From a virus: a stretch of DNA of 32,323 nucleotides. This document shows, piece after piece, positions 5,646 to 14,361 of the stretch. The first letter of the stretch is position 1; the number at the start of each line of letters is the position of its first letter. The stretch lies in the IMG/VR virus record IMGVR_UViG_3300048836_001223, positions 1 through 32,323 of that record; one strand, written 5' to 3'. The notes under the pieces were generated by a model, which did not search any database, was not told where the DNA came from, and saw only the letters and a program-made list of their open reading frames with translations. The position numbers were made by a program, and so were the translations under genes.

Positions 5646-6162
5646 CTACGCGCGCCACCGAGGCGTGTCGGATGCGGCGGTTCGGAAAGCCATCGCTGCG
5701 GGGCGCATCACGCCGGAGACCGACGGCACGCTCGACGCCGCGCGCGCAGACGCGCAGTGGTCGCGCAACACCGAGGCACCGCGCGTCGGCACGCGCACCC
5801 AGGCCGCACGTGCGCCCGTTCCGGCCGAGAGCACGCCGACTGGCGATGCCACCGCCACGCTGCCGACCGGCGGCGCGTCGTTGCTTCAGGCGCGCACAGT
5901 CAACGAGGTGGTCAAGGCACAAACGAACAAGGTGCGCCTAGCGCGCCTCAAGGGCGAATTGGTTGACCGCAACCAGGCCATCGCGCACGTGTTCAAGCTC
6001 GCACGCACCGAGCGCGATGCGTGGCTGAACTGGCCGGCGCGCATCTCGGCGCAGATGGCGGCTCGGCTCGGCGTTGATCCACACACTTTGCACGTCGCCC
6101 TTGAAGCGGCCGTGCGCGAACACCTGCAGGAGTTGGGCGAACTGCGCCCGCGCGTCGAATGA
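5626..6162 (+). CDS. Terminase small subunit
   Basis: A 178-aa protein. The first 40 residues (MGLSIRAYARHRG, then SDAAVRKAIAAGRI) form a helix-turn-helix of the type used by small terminases to recognise packaging sites. An alanine/proline-rich linker follows, then a helical C-terminal region (about 85-170) that would join the large subunit. I prefer ATG 5626, preceded by AAAAGG, over TTG 5614; the SD spacing is tight, so TTG remains possible. The start lies inside the antisense gene remnant, so the coding region begins exactly at a module joint. It overlaps the large terminase gene by ATGA. Confidence 0.8.
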   Translation: MGLSIRAYARHRGVSDAAVRKAIAAGRITPETDGTLDAARADAQWSRNTEAPRVGTRTQAARAPVPAESTPTGDATATLPTGGASLLQARTVNEVVKAQTNKVRLARLKGELVDRNQAIAHVFKLARTERDAWLNWPARISAQMAARLGVDPHTLHVALEAAVREHLQELGELRPRVE

Positions 6163-8117
6163 GCGACTCGGTCTACGACGGCGCCGCAGAACTCGAACGC
6201 GCGTGGCGAGAAGGCTTGCTGCCCGATCCCTTGCTCTCGGTATCGGAGTGGTCGGATCGACACCGGATGCTGTCCAGCAAGGCATCGGCAGAACCCGGGC
6301 GCTGGCGCACCAGCCGCACGCCTTACCTGAAAGCGATCATGGACTGCCTGTCGCCGACCTCCGCGGTCGAGCGCGTCGTGTTCATGAAGGCCGCCCAGCT
6401 CGGCGCGACCGAGATGGGCTCGAACTGGATCGGCTACGTCATCCACCACGCGCCCGGACCGATGATGGCGGTGTGGCCGACCGTCGAGATGGCCAAGCGC
6501 AATTCCAAGCAGCGCATCGATCCGCTGATCGAGGAGTCGGGCGTACTGGCCGAGTTGATCGCCCCGGCGCGCTCACGCGACTCCGGCAACACGATCCTGG
6601 CCAAGGAGTTCCGCGGCGGCGTGCTGGTCATGACCGGCGCCAACAGCGCGGTGGGGTTGCGCTCGATGCCGGTGCGGTACCTGTTCCTCGACGAGGTCGA
6701 CGGCTATCCGTTGGACGTCGAGGGCGAAGGCGATGCGATCTCGTTGGCCGAAGCGCGCACTCGCACCTTCGCCCGCCGCAAGATCTTCATCGTCTCGACC
6801 CCGACCATTGCCGGTGCCTCGGCCATTGAGCGCGAGTACGAGGCCAGCGACCAGCGTCGCTACTTCGTGCCCTGTCCGCACTGCTCGCACCGGCAATGGC
6901 TGCGTTTCGAGCAACTGCGCTGGGACAAGGGTGCGCCGGAGACTTCCGCGTACGTCTGCGAGTCCTGCGACACCGCGATTGCCGAGCACCACAAGACCTG
7001 GATGCTCGAACACGGGGAGTGGCGCGCGATGTCAGAGATCCCAGCCAAGACGGCGGGCTTTCACCTGTCATCGCTCTACAGCCCGATCGGCTGGCGCGCC
7101 TGGCGCGACATTGCCGCCGCGTGGGAGGCCGCGGTCAGCAAGGAGTCTGGATCGGCATCGGCGATCAAGACCTTCAAGAACACGGAACTGGGCGAGGCCT
7201 GGGTCGAGGAAGGCGACGCGCCCGACTGGCAGCACCTGGTTGAGCGTCGCGAGGACTACCGAATTGCCACCGTGCCGATCGGTGGCTTGCTCCTGGTGGG
7301 CGGCGCCGACGTGCAGAAAGACCGCATCGAAGCCTCGATCTGGGCCTACGGCCGCGGCAAGGAATGCTGGCTGGTCGAGCACCGCGTGATGATGGGCGAG
7401 ACCCATCACGATGCGGTGTGGAAGCAACTCGCCGATCTGATCGACGAGCGCTGGACCCACGAGAGCGGCGCGCAGATTCCGCTGGCGCGCTTCGCCGTCG
7501 ACTCAGGCTTTGCCACCCAACAGGTCTACGCCTTCGTCCGCGCCCGCAAGGATCCGCGACTGATGGCGGTCAAGGGCGTGGCGCGGGGCGCTGCATTGAT
7601 CGGCACGCCCACCGCGGTCGATATCAGCGTCGGCGGCAAGAAGCTCAAGCGCGGCATCAAGGTGTACGCGGTGGCCACCGGCATCGCCAAGCTCGAGATC
7701 ACGACGTGTCTGAAGAAGTCCGTCGAGACCGACGCGCAGGGCGACGTGGCGTATCCGTCCGGCTACATCCACTTGCCAAAAGTCGACGCTGAGTTCGTCC
7801 AGCAACTCTGTGCCGAGCAGTTGGTCACGCGGCGCGACCGTAACGGCTTTGCGGTCCGCGAGTGGCAGAAGCTGCGCGAACGCAACGAGGCGCTGGACTG
7901 CTTGGTGTACGCGCGCGCTGCTGCCGCTGCGGCAGGTCTCGATCGCTTCGAAGAACGTCACTGGATCGAACTGCAGCGCCAACTCGGCGTCCCGGATCGA
8001 CCGACTGAATCGTCATCCACCGAACTCCCGGTCGCCGATCTGGCCGACCGGGCCGCCGCCGCCACGAAGCGATCGGGCCGACGCCTGATTCGCAGTCGCT
8101 GGCTGGGCGGAAGCTGA
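6159..8117 (+). CDS. Terminase large subunit (GpA family)
   Basis: A 652-aa protein of the phage lambda GpA type, which cuts concatemeric DNA and pumps it into the prohead. Visible features are a deviant Walker A-like segment (KAAQLGATE, about 77-85), a Walker B motif LFLDEVD (175-181), two zinc-binding pairs CPHC (239-242) and CESC (267-270), and a C-terminal part that should hold the nuclease (acidic residues around GGADVQKDRI and RFAVDSGF). The length is normal for the family. GpA terminases usually act at cos sites, so cohesive ends are expected; I could not identify a cos site. Confidence 0.95.
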   Translation: MSDSVYDGAAELERAWREGLLPDPLLSVSEWSDRHRMLSSKASAEPGRWRTSRTPYLKAIMDCLSPTSAVERVVFMKAAQLGATEMGSNWIGYVIHHAPGPMMAVWPTVEMAKRNSKQRIDPLIEESGVLAELIAPARSRDSGNTILAKEFRGGVLVMTGANSAVGLRSMPVRYLFLDEVDGYPLDVEGEGDAISLAEARTRTFARRKIFIVSTPTIAGASAIEREYEASDQRRYFVPCPHCSHRQWLRFEQLRWDKGAPETSAYVCESCDTAIAEHHKTWMLEHGEWRAMSEIPAKTAGFHLSSLYSPIGWRAWRDIAAAWEAAVSKESGSASAIKTFKNTELGEAWVEEGDAPDWQHLVERREDYRIATVPIGGLLLVGGADVQKDRIEASIWAYGRGKECWLVEHRVMMGETHHDAVWKQLADLIDERWTHESGAQIPLARFAVDSGFATQQVYAFVRARKDPRLMAVKGVARGAALIGTPTAVDISVGGKKLKRGIKVYAVATGIAKLEITTCLKKSVETDAQGDVAYPSGYIHLPKVDAEFVQQLCAEQLVTRRDRNGFAVREWQKLRERNEALDCLVYARAAAAAAGLDRFEERHWIELQRQLGVPDRPTESSSTELPVADLADRAAAATKRSGRRLIRSRWLGGS

Positions 8118-8157
8118 GCCGGATCGTCAATCCCACACCACAGGACTACCAACACCC

Positions 8158-8664
8158 ATGTCGCTCGTCTCCCGTATCGAATCCCTGATTCTCCGACTCG
8201 CCGCCGAGTTCAAGGCCATCCGCCGCGATCTCGGCAATCCCACCGAACTCACCACACGCGACCAGTCGAACCTGGTCGCCGCGATCAACGAAGTCCGCGC
8301 GCTGATCGATGTCACGCCGGGTTTGAACATCATCGACGACGAGAACCCGAACGCCGCCAGCACCACCTTCTCCGCGTCCGGCATCGTCCGCCGCCTCGAC
8401 CAGCTCAAGGCTGACATCCTGGGCGGTGCTGATGGCGCCTTCGACACGCTGAAGGAACTCCAGGATGCGCTGGCCAGCGACGCCTCCGGCATTGCTGCGC
8501 TGACCCGTGCGCTGGAGTCGCGTGTGCGCTTCGACGAGCCGCAGGACCTGACGGTCGACTCGCAGGCGCAGGCCCGCCAGAACATCGGCGCGGTCTCCGC
8601 CGAGGCGATCGGCGACACGGAGGTCGATCTCGTCGTGGTGTTCCGCGACGCGCTGGCGGCCTGA
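8158..8664 (+). CDS. Tail-fibre-like coiled-coil protein
   Basis: A 168-aa protein. Segments such as LTTRDQSNLVAAINEVRALI, RRLDQLKADILGG and LTVDSQAQARQNIGAVSAEA are of the kind found in the shafts of phage tail fibres. Yet the gene sits between large terminase and gpW, inside the head module. Its N-terminus (MSLVSRIESLILRLAAEFKA) resembles that of the next gene product (MSLVRNIASLATRIALELKA), so the two share a leader helix. Only a weak AGGA precedes the ATG. It could be a head fibre, a decoration protein or a displaced tail-fibre fragment. Confidence 0.6.
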   Translation: MSLVSRIESLILRLAAEFKAIRRDLGNPTELTTRDQSNLVAAINEVRALIDVTPGLNIIDDENPNAASTTFSASGIVRRLDQLKADILGGADGAFDTLKELQDALASDASGIAALTRALESRVRFDEPQDLTVDSQAQARQNIGAVSAEAIGDTEVDLVVVFRDALAA

Positions 8665-8668
8665 GCCG

Positions 8669-9112
8669 ATGAGCCTCGTTCGCAACATCGCGAGTCTGGC
8701 CACGCGGATTGCGCTCGAGCTCAAGGCTGCTCGCCAGCGGATCGGCGCCCTCGAAGGGCGCCTTCCGCCGGGTGAGACCGTGGTCACGCCGGGACATCCC
8801 GGCGTGACCAAGGCCTGGGCGTGCTTCGCCACGCAAGCGCAGGTGGCTGTGCTTCGATCCGGCTTCAACATCGCACGGGTCGAACGCCAGGGCGTCGGGC
8901 GCTATCGGGTGCATTTCCAGACGGCAATGGCCAACGCGGACTACTGCTGGCAGGCATTTGCGCGCAACAGCGGGCAGCAGACGTCGATCAAGCTGGCCAT
9001 CGCCCGAGTCCGCGGGGATGCCAAGACGGCGCAATCGCTCGAACTGTCGGTGGTCACCACCAGCGGCACACCGGTGGATTCGGCGGAAGTGAACATTGTG
9101 GTGTACGCCTGA
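8669..9112 (+). CDS. Fibre-type beta-domain protein
   Basis: A 147-aa protein with an N-terminal helix like that of its neighbour, a short proline/glycine linker, and a C-terminal beta domain (about 48-147: VTKAWACFAT, RSGFNIARVE, YRVHFQTAMANADYCW). That domain matches the pattern found at the distal end of many phage fibres and lectin-like tips (KAW-V-F, SFN-, G-Y-V-F-AM-NA-Y). It could bind a surface sugar or protein. The stop overlaps the gpW start (TGATG). The place in the head module suggests a capsid-borne fibre; this is inference. Confidence 0.65.
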   Translation: MSLVRNIASLATRIALELKAARQRIGALEGRLPPGETVVTPGHPGVTKAWACFATQAQVAVLRSGFNIARVERQGVGRYRVHFQTAMANADYCWQAFARNSGQQTSIKLAIARVRGDAKTAQSLELSVVTTSGTPVDSAEVNIVVYA

Positions 9113-9333
9113 TGGCCTACACCGAAGCCCACCTCGCCGCGCTGGAGCAGGCCCTCGCGCGCGGCGAGAGTCGCGTGCGGTTCGAGGACAAGATGGTCGA
9201 GTACCGCTCGGTCGAGGAGCTGAAGTCGGCGATCCGCGAGGTCAAGCGCGGATTGTTTGAGCAGGCGCGTGACAGCGGGTTGTGGCCGGGAGCGCCCCGG
9301 CAGATCCGCGTGACGACCAGCAAGGGGCTGTGA
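9112..9333 (+). CDS. Head-tail joining protein gpW
   Basis: A 73-aa protein, close to the 68 residues of lambda gpW. The pattern AYTEAHLAALEQALARGE, a beta hairpin (RVRFEDKMVEYRS) and a helix (VEELKSAIREVKRG) is that of the GpW family, which plugs the portal after DNA packaging and forms the platform for tail attachment. The ATG at 9112 overlaps the previous stop, and its own stop overlaps the portal start (TGATG), so three genes are coupled. Confidence 0.85.
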   Translation: MAYTEAHLAALEQALARGESRVRFEDKMVEYRSVEELKSAIREVKRGLFEQARDSGLWPGAPRQIRVTTSKGL

Positions 9334-10820
9334 TGGCGCGCCCATCCCGCGGCTGGTTCGCCAGCGTCGCGCAAACCACCCGCAAGTGGCTCGGACTTCC
9401 CGTGCATGACGCGGCTGGCCGGGGTCGACGCTCGCTGGCTTGGTCTCCCGGCAACCCGGGCGCCGTGGCCGCGATGCTGGCGACGCAGACCGAGTTGCGC
9501 GCCAAGAGTCGCGACATCGCACGGCGCAATGCCTGGGCCAATGCTGCGCTGGAGTCCTATGTGTCGAACGCGATCGGCACCGGTATCAAGCCGCAGTCGA
9601 TGGTGGCCGATCAGGCGCAGCGCGAGGCTATCCATCGCTTGTGGTCCGCGTGGGTCGCCGAAGCCGATGCCGCAGGGCTCACTGACTTCTACGGGCTGCA
9701 AGCACTCGCGTGCCGGGCAATGCTCGAAGGCGGCGAGTGTCTGATTCGACTGCGTCCACGGCGACCGGAAGACGGCCTGGTCGTAGGCCTGCAACTGCAA
9801 CTGCTCGAACCCGAACATCTGCCGGTGACGTTGAACACGAGCACCGCGACTGGGAACACCATTCGTGCGGGCATCGAGTTCGATACGCTCGGGCGCCGCG
9901 TGGCTTATCACCTCTACCGCCAGCATCCGGAAGACGGTGCGCTGGCGCCAATGTCGACCAGCAGCGGCTCGGAGACCGTGCGCGTCCCGGCGAACGAGAT
10001 CGTGCATCTGTTCCGTCCGCTGCGTCCGGGGCAGATCCGTGGCGAGCCCTGGCTCGCCCGCGCGTTGGTCAAGCTCAATGAGCTGGATCAGTACGACGAT
10101 GCCGAACTGGTCCGCAAGAAGACGGCGGCGATGTTCGCCGGGTTTATCACGCGCGTGCAGCCCGAGGACCCGTTGATCGGCGAAGGCTTGCCGGATGCGA
10201 ACGGCATCGCGCTCGCGGGTCTGGAGCCGGGGACGATGCAGATCCTGGAGGCCGGCGAGGACATCAAGTTCAGCCAGCCCGCAGACGTCGGCGCGAGCTA
10301 CGCCGAGTTCCTGCGCATGCAGTTCCGCGCGGTGGCAGCGGCGATGGGCGTGACCTACGAGCAACTCACCGGGGATCTGACCCAGGTGAACTACAGCTCG
10401 ATTCGGGCCGGGCTGCTGGAGTTTCGGCGCCGAGTTGAGGCGATCCAGCATGGGGTCATCGTGCAGCAGATGTGTCGCCCGATCTGGAAGGCCTGGATGA
10501 CCCAGGTCGTATTGGAAGGGTCATTGCCGATTGCTGACTACACGCGCCGCCAGCGCGAAGTGCAGGCGGCGAAATGGATCCCGCAAGGCTGGCAGTGGGT
10601 GGATCCGCAGAAAGAGTTCAATGCGGTGAAGACCGCGATTCGTGGCGGGCTGCTCAGCCGCTCCGAAGCGATCAGCGCCTTCGGCTACGACGCTGAAGAC
10701 ATCGATCGCGAGATCGCTGCCGACAACCAGCGCGCGGATCAACTCGGCTTGGTGCTCGACACCGATCCGCGTCGCGACCCCGAGCGTTTGTCCGACGTCA
10801 CCCAGACCCCAGGCGCCTGA
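9333..10820 (+). CDS. Portal protein (lambda gpB family)
   Basis: A 495-aa protein of the lambda-type portal family. It has the arginine-rich start, the RDIARRNAWANAALESYVSN segment, a WSAWVAEADAAGLTDFYGL motif, a long beta-rich core, and the C-terminal AAAMGVTYEQLTGDLTQVNYSS motif that is diagnostic of these portals. Twelve copies form the ring at one capsid vertex through which DNA passes. I start at ATG 9333, which overlaps the gpW stop. The length is typical. Confidence 0.95.
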   Translation: MARPSRGWFASVAQTTRKWLGLPVHDAAGRGRRSLAWSPGNPGAVAAMLATQTELRAKSRDIARRNAWANAALESYVSNAIGTGIKPQSMVADQAQREAIHRLWSAWVAEADAAGLTDFYGLQALACRAMLEGGECLIRLRPRRPEDGLVVGLQLQLLEPEHLPVTLNTSTATGNTIRAGIEFDTLGRRVAYHLYRQHPEDGALAPMSTSSGSETVRVPANEIVHLFRPLRPGQIRGEPWLARALVKLNELDQYDDAELVRKKTAAMFAGFITRVQPEDPLIGEGLPDANGIALAGLEPGTMQILEAGEDIKFSQPADVGASYAEFLRMQFRAVAAAMGVTYEQLTGDLTQVNYSSIRAGLLEFRRRVEAIQHGVIVQQMCRPIWKAWMTQVVLEGSLPIADYTRRQREVQAAKWIPQGWQWVDPQKEFNAVKTAIRGGLLSRSEAISAFGYDAEDIDREIAADNQRADQLGLVLDTDPRRDPERLSDVTQTPGA

Positions 10821-10824
10821 ACCC

Positions 10825-12159
10825 ATGTTCCTTCCCCATCTGGCGAGCCGATTGATCGGCACGCCACTGCTGCTCGCGCGCGCCAAACTCGATGTCCTGC
10901 TGGCCGTGCTCGGCGAACGCGTTGGCGCACCACAGGTCAGCGTGGCGGCATTCGAGCCGGTCATCGCGCCGAGTGTGCGCACGCAAGCGTCGATCGCCGT
11001 GATCCCGGCATTCGGCACGCTGGTCCGGCGCACCAACGGACTGGAGGCGGCGTCCGGTCTGACCAGCTATTCCGAACTCGCTGCGCGACTTCAGGCCGCG
11101 TCCGTGGATACGGGCGTCCGCGGCGTGCTGCTCGAGATCGACTCGCCCGGCGGTGAAGCGGGCGGCGTGTTCGAACTGGCCGAGCAGGTGCGCACGCTGG
11201 CGCAGCTCAAGCCGGTCTGGGCCGTGGCCGTCGACTCCGCGCTGTCGGCGGCCTACGCGATTGCAGCCGCCGCCAATCGGGTCGTGGTGACGCGCACCGC
11301 AGGCGTTGGCTCGATCGGCGTCATCGCCATGCACATCGATCAGTCCGCTCGGGATGTGCAACAGGGCTATCGCTACACGCCGGTTCTCGCCGGCGCGCAC
11401 AAGGCCGATCTCTCGCCCCACGCGGTGCTGGCGCCTGAAGCACTCACTCGGTTGCAGCGCGAGGTGGATCGGCTCTACGACCTGTTCGTCGACCACGTTG
11501 CCCTGATGCGCGGGCTCGACAGCGATGCCATCCGCGCTACCGAGGCCGCTTTGTACTTCGCCGAAGACGCGGTGCACGCCGGCCTGGCCGACGCGGTCGG
11601 CGGTTTCGACGACACGCTGGCCGAGTTCGCCCAGTTCCTTTCGCACCCCAAGCCCGTCAGCAGGCTGGGGCACCACGCCGCACTGCTGACCCCCACCCCC
11701 ACGATCAAGGACATCACCATGTCGACCGTACCCAACGACATTCCCTTTCCGAACAAGCCGGCTCAGCCCGTCTCCGCGCCCGAAGGATCGGAGCCCATCG
11801 ACGTTCCCGATGAGGACACCGAGAAGGTCGAGGTGGCGCCGGCTACCGCCTCTGCGCCTGCCACACCGACTGCCGCGGCCCAAGTCACTCGCAGCTTCGC
11901 CGACGCCCGTCTGATCGTCGAGATGTGCGCGCTCGCCGGTCGCGCCGACCGCGCGCTCGGCTTCCTCGATGCCAACGCCGGTGTCGACCAGGTGCGCCGA
12001 ACCCTGCTGTCAGAACTCGCGGCAGGCCCCGAGATCGGTTCGCTATTGCCGCCGATCGGTCATCGTGCGAGCGCCACGCCTTCGGATCCCGCATCGGCAG
12101 CCGCCTCGCCCACCCACAACCCCGTACTCGCCGCAGTCGCCAAACTGCGCAAAGGCTGA
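10825..12159 (+). CDS. Capsid protease-scaffold (S49, lambda gpC-like)
   Basis: A 444-aa protein. The first 290 residues are an S49/SppA-type serine protease: an SPGG oxyanion motif at 107-110, the likely nucleophile Ser141 in DSALSAAYA, and the likely general base Lys193 in AGAHKADLS. The C-terminal third (from about 299) is low-complexity, proline/alanine-rich and then helical, as expected for a scaffold. This matches lambda gpC, which carries the Nu3 scaffold as its C-terminus. The protease trims prohead proteins and is lost during maturation. It starts 4 bases after the portal stop. Confidence 0.9.
   Translation: MFLPHLASRLIGTPLLLARAKLDVLLAVLGERVGAPQVSVAAFEPVIAPSVRTQASIAVIPAFGTLVRRTNGLEAASGLTSYSELAARLQAASVDTGVRGVLLEIDSPGGEAGGVFELAEQVRTLAQLKPVWAVAVDSALSAAYAIAAAANRVVVTRTAGVGSIGVIAMHIDQSARDVQQGYRYTPVLAGAHKADLSPHAVLAPEALTRLQREVDRLYDLFVDHVALMRGLDSDAIRATEAALYFAEDAVHAGLADAVGGFDDTLAEFAQFLSHPKPVSRLGHHAALLTPTPTIKDITMSTVPNDIPFPNKPAQPVSAPEGSEPIDVPDEDTEKVEVAPATASAPATPTAAAQVTRSFADARLIVEMCALAGRADRALGFLDANAGVDQVRRTLLSELAAGPEIGSLLPPIGHRASATPSDPASAAASPTHNPVLAAVAKLRKG
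11719..12159 (+). CDS. Nested scaffolding protein (Nu3-like)
   Basis: An in-frame internal start within the protease gene. ATG 11719 is preceded by AAGGA at 11706-11710 with 8 bases between, a good Shine-Dalgarno. The product would be 146 aa, starting MSTVPNDIPF, with an acidic disordered part and a helical C-terminal part. This is the arrangement of lambda C/Nu3, where the scaffold is made both fused to and separate from the protease. Inferred from layout and ribosome binding site. Confidence 0.65.
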   Translation: MSTVPNDIPFPNKPAQPVSAPEGSEPIDVPDEDTEKVEVAPATASAPATPTAAAQVTRSFADARLIVEMCALAGRADRALGFLDANAGVDQVRRTLLSELAAGPEIGSLLPPIGHRASATPSDPASAAASPTHNPVLAAVAKLRKG

Positions 12160-12162
12160 TCC

Positions 12163-12534
12163 ATGCCCGCCATTCTCGAAAACCAGAACCTGGGCGATCT
12201 GCTCAAGTTCGAAGCGCCGCAGTTGTACTCGCGCGACACGGTCACGGTGGCCGCCGGATCCAACCTGCGCCTCGGTGCAATCGTCGCGTTCACCCCGACC
12301 GGGACCATCAAGGCCGTGGCGCCCGCCGCCAGCGACAGCACCAAAGTCGCGGTCGGCGTGCTCATCGTCGATGCCGATGCCACCCTGGCCGAGCGGAGCG
12401 CGCTGATGGTCTGCCGCCACGCGATCGTGTCCGATCGCGCGCTGCAGTGGCCAGCCGCTATCACCCTCGAACAGAAGGCCACGGCGGTCGCGCAATTGCG
12501 AGCGCTCGGCGTACTGGTCCGCACTGGAGTCTGA
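12163..12534 (+). CDS. Head decoration protein (lambda gpD-like)
   Basis: A 123-aa protein of the bacteriophage lambda head decoration family, which binds the expanded capsid at the threefold sites and stabilises it against DNA pressure. The order protease-scaffold, decoration, major capsid supports the call. The segment LYSRDTVTVAAGSNLRLGAIVA, followed by TGVL-like beta strands, fits the family. A good ribosome binding site (AAAGG) precedes the ATG. It lies 3 bases after the protease stop. Confidence 0.88.
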   Translation: MPAILENQNLGDLLKFEAPQLYSRDTVTVAAGSNLRLGAIVAFTPTGTIKAVAPAASDSTKVAVGVLIVDADATLAERSALMVCRHAIVSDRALQWPAAITLEQKATAVAQLRALGVLVRTGV

Positions 12535-12535
12535 G

Positions 12536-13537
12536 ATGCAGAACCCCTTTCACAACCCCGCGTTCTCCATGGCCAACCTCACGGCCGCCATCAACCAGAT
12601 CCCGAATCGCTACGGCAAGCTGGAAGCCCTGCGGCTGATGCCGGAGAAGTCGGTGCGCTTTCGCCAGGTGCTGGTCGAGGAGCGTAACGGCGTCCTGGCG
12701 CTATTGCCGACGCTGCCGCCCGGCTCACCGGGCACCGTGGGCGTGCGCGGCAAGCGCAAGATGCGCTCGTTCGTCGTGCCGCACATTCCCCACGATGACG
12801 TGGTGCTACCCGAGGAGGTCAACGGCATCCGCGGCTTCGGGTCGGAGACCGAACTGGAGACCGTCGCCAACGTGATCGCGCAGCACCTGGAGACCATGCG
12901 CAGCAAGCATGCGATCACGCTGGAGCATCTGCGCATGGGCGCCTTGAAGGGCGTGATCCTGGATGCCGATGGGTCGGAGCTGTACGACCTCTACGCCGAG
13001 TTCGACATCACGCCCAAGGTGATCAGCTTCGCGCTCACCACGCCGACCACCAACATCAAGGCCAAGTGCGCCGATGTGCTACGCCACATCGAGGACAGCC
13101 TGCGTGGCGAGATCATGACCGGCGCCCACGTGCTCTGCAGCCCCGAGTTCTTCGACGCCTTCACGGGCCATGACAAGGTCCAGAAGGCCTTCGAGAACTG
13201 GCAGCAGGGTGCAGGACTGGTGCAGGACCTGCGCTCCGGCTTCACCTTCGGCGGGCTGACCTTCGAGGAGTACCGTGGTCAGGCCACCGACGTCGAGGGC
13301 CGCACGCGCCGCTTCATCGCCGCCGGCGAAGCGCACTGCTTCCCGCTGGGCACGGTCGACACCTTCGCAACCTACGTGGCACCGGCCGATTTCAACGAGA
13401 CGGTGAACACGCTCGGCCAGCCGCTCTACGCGAAGCAGGAGCCGCGCAAGTTCGAGCGCGGGACCGATCTGCACACGCAGAGCAATCCGCTGCCGATGTG
13501 TCACCGGCCGGGCGTGCTGGTGAAGCTGACCGCATGA
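12536..13537 (+). CDS. Major capsid protein (gpE family)
   Basis: A 333-aa protein of the lambda gpE (Phage_cap_E) family; the length is near the 341 residues of lambda gpE. Recognisable stretches are FSMANLTAAINQIPNRYG near the start, the RSFVVPHIPHDDVVLPEEVNG segment, and a C-terminal region with EAHCFPLGTVDTF and HTQSNPLP motifs. It forms the icosahedral shell with the HK97 fold. The start follows the previous stop by one base, and the stop overlaps the next start (ATGA). Confidence 0.95.
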   Translation: MQNPFHNPAFSMANLTAAINQIPNRYGKLEALRLMPEKSVRFRQVLVEERNGVLALLPTLPPGSPGTVGVRGKRKMRSFVVPHIPHDDVVLPEEVNGIRGFGSETELETVANVIAQHLETMRSKHAITLEHLRMGALKGVILDADGSELYDLYAEFDITPKVISFALTTPTTNIKAKCADVLRHIEDSLRGEIMTGAHVLCSPEFFDAFTGHDKVQKAFENWQQGAGLVQDLRSGFTFGGLTFEEYRGQATDVEGRTRRFIAAGEAHCFPLGTVDTFATYVAPADFNETVNTLGQPLYAKQEPRKFERGTDLHTQSNPLPMCHRPGVLVKLTA

Positions 13538-13857
13538 ACGAGCTCACGCCACCGCTGGATCTGGTTGGTCGCGTTTACGAGTCCGCCGCCAATGCGGGTC
13601 TGCTGAAGCGCTGCACCTGGCTACGCAACCCGCCCGACATGCCGTTGGTCCACCACGTCGGCTTGCGCGCGCCCGATGACTCGATTCTCGAGAACTTGAG
13701 TCGCAGCAAGGAGACCACCATCAGCTACCCGTGCACGATCTTCCTCGGCCTCAAGGCTGGCGAGACCGTGGAACTGGAAGGCCAGCGCTACCAGGTGCGC
13801 GAGATCCGAGCAGTCGGCGACGGCGCCGAACTGCGCACCAAGCTGACGCGCCTGTGA
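13534..13857 (+). CDS. Head-tail joining protein
   Basis: A 107-aa beta-rich protein starting MNELTPPLDL and coupled to the capsid gene by ATGA. The pattern (SRSKETTISYPCTIFLGL, then GETVELEGQRYQVREIRAVGDG) suits a compact beta-barrel such as lambda gpFII or the related head-completion proteins. The position right after the major capsid gene and before a tail terminator candidate supports a role at the head-tail joint. The exact family is not certain. Confidence 0.65.
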   Translation: MNELTPPLDLVGRVYESAANAGLLKRCTWLRNPPDMPLVHHVGLRAPDDSILENLSRSKETTISYPCTIFLGLKAGETVELEGQRYQVREIRAVGDGAELRTKLTRL

Positions 13858-13863
13858 TCCGCT

Positions 13864-14304
13864 GTGAACTCGATCCGCGAGCAGATCCTGCAGCGCCTGG
13901 CGGGCGTGCTCGGGGTGGTGGCCGCCGCGCATAACGCCAGCGTGCATCGATCACCCACCGTGGCCATCGAGCGCGAGCACTGTCCGGCGCTGGTGCTGTT
14001 TCCGGAAGCCGATCAAATCACTGAGCGAGCCAACGATCGGGTGACACGCGAACTCACGGTCCGCATCACCGCACTGGCCAGGGCGATTCCGCCGCAGGTC
14101 GCCGAGACGGAGGCGGACGAACTCCTCACCGCTGCGCATGCGGCGGTGATGGTCGACATGAACCTGGCCGGCCTGGCGCTCGGAATCCGGGAAGTCGACG
14201 CTGAGTTCGACATCGAAGACGCCGACGCCACCGCGGCGGCCATTCCGCAGCGCTACCGCATCACCTACCGAACGCTCGCTGCCGATCTCTCGCGGCTCGG
14301 CTGA
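13864..14304 (+). CDS. Tail terminator candidate
   Basis: A 146-aa protein with a GTG start at 13864. It has an N-terminal helix (IREQILQRLAGVLGVV), a central strand-rich part, TVRITALAR, and a helix with acidic residues (ETEADELLTAAHAAVMVD), ending in YRITYRTLAADLSRLG. The alternation of strands and helices and the final RY-I-YRT are typical of tail terminator or tail completion proteins of the gpU type, which cap the tail tube and join it to the head. The call rests mainly on position and general pattern. Confidence 0.6.
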   Translation: MNSIREQILQRLAGVLGVVAAAHNASVHRSPTVAIEREHCPALVLFPEADQITERANDRVTRELTVRITALARAIPPQVAETEADELLTAAHAAVMVDMNLAGLALGIREVDAEFDIEDADATAAAIPQRYRITYRTLAADLSRLG

Positions 14305-14361
14305 GCCACCCACCTTGAACCTCAACAATCCATCGGCACCACGCCGATGGCAGGAGTCCTC

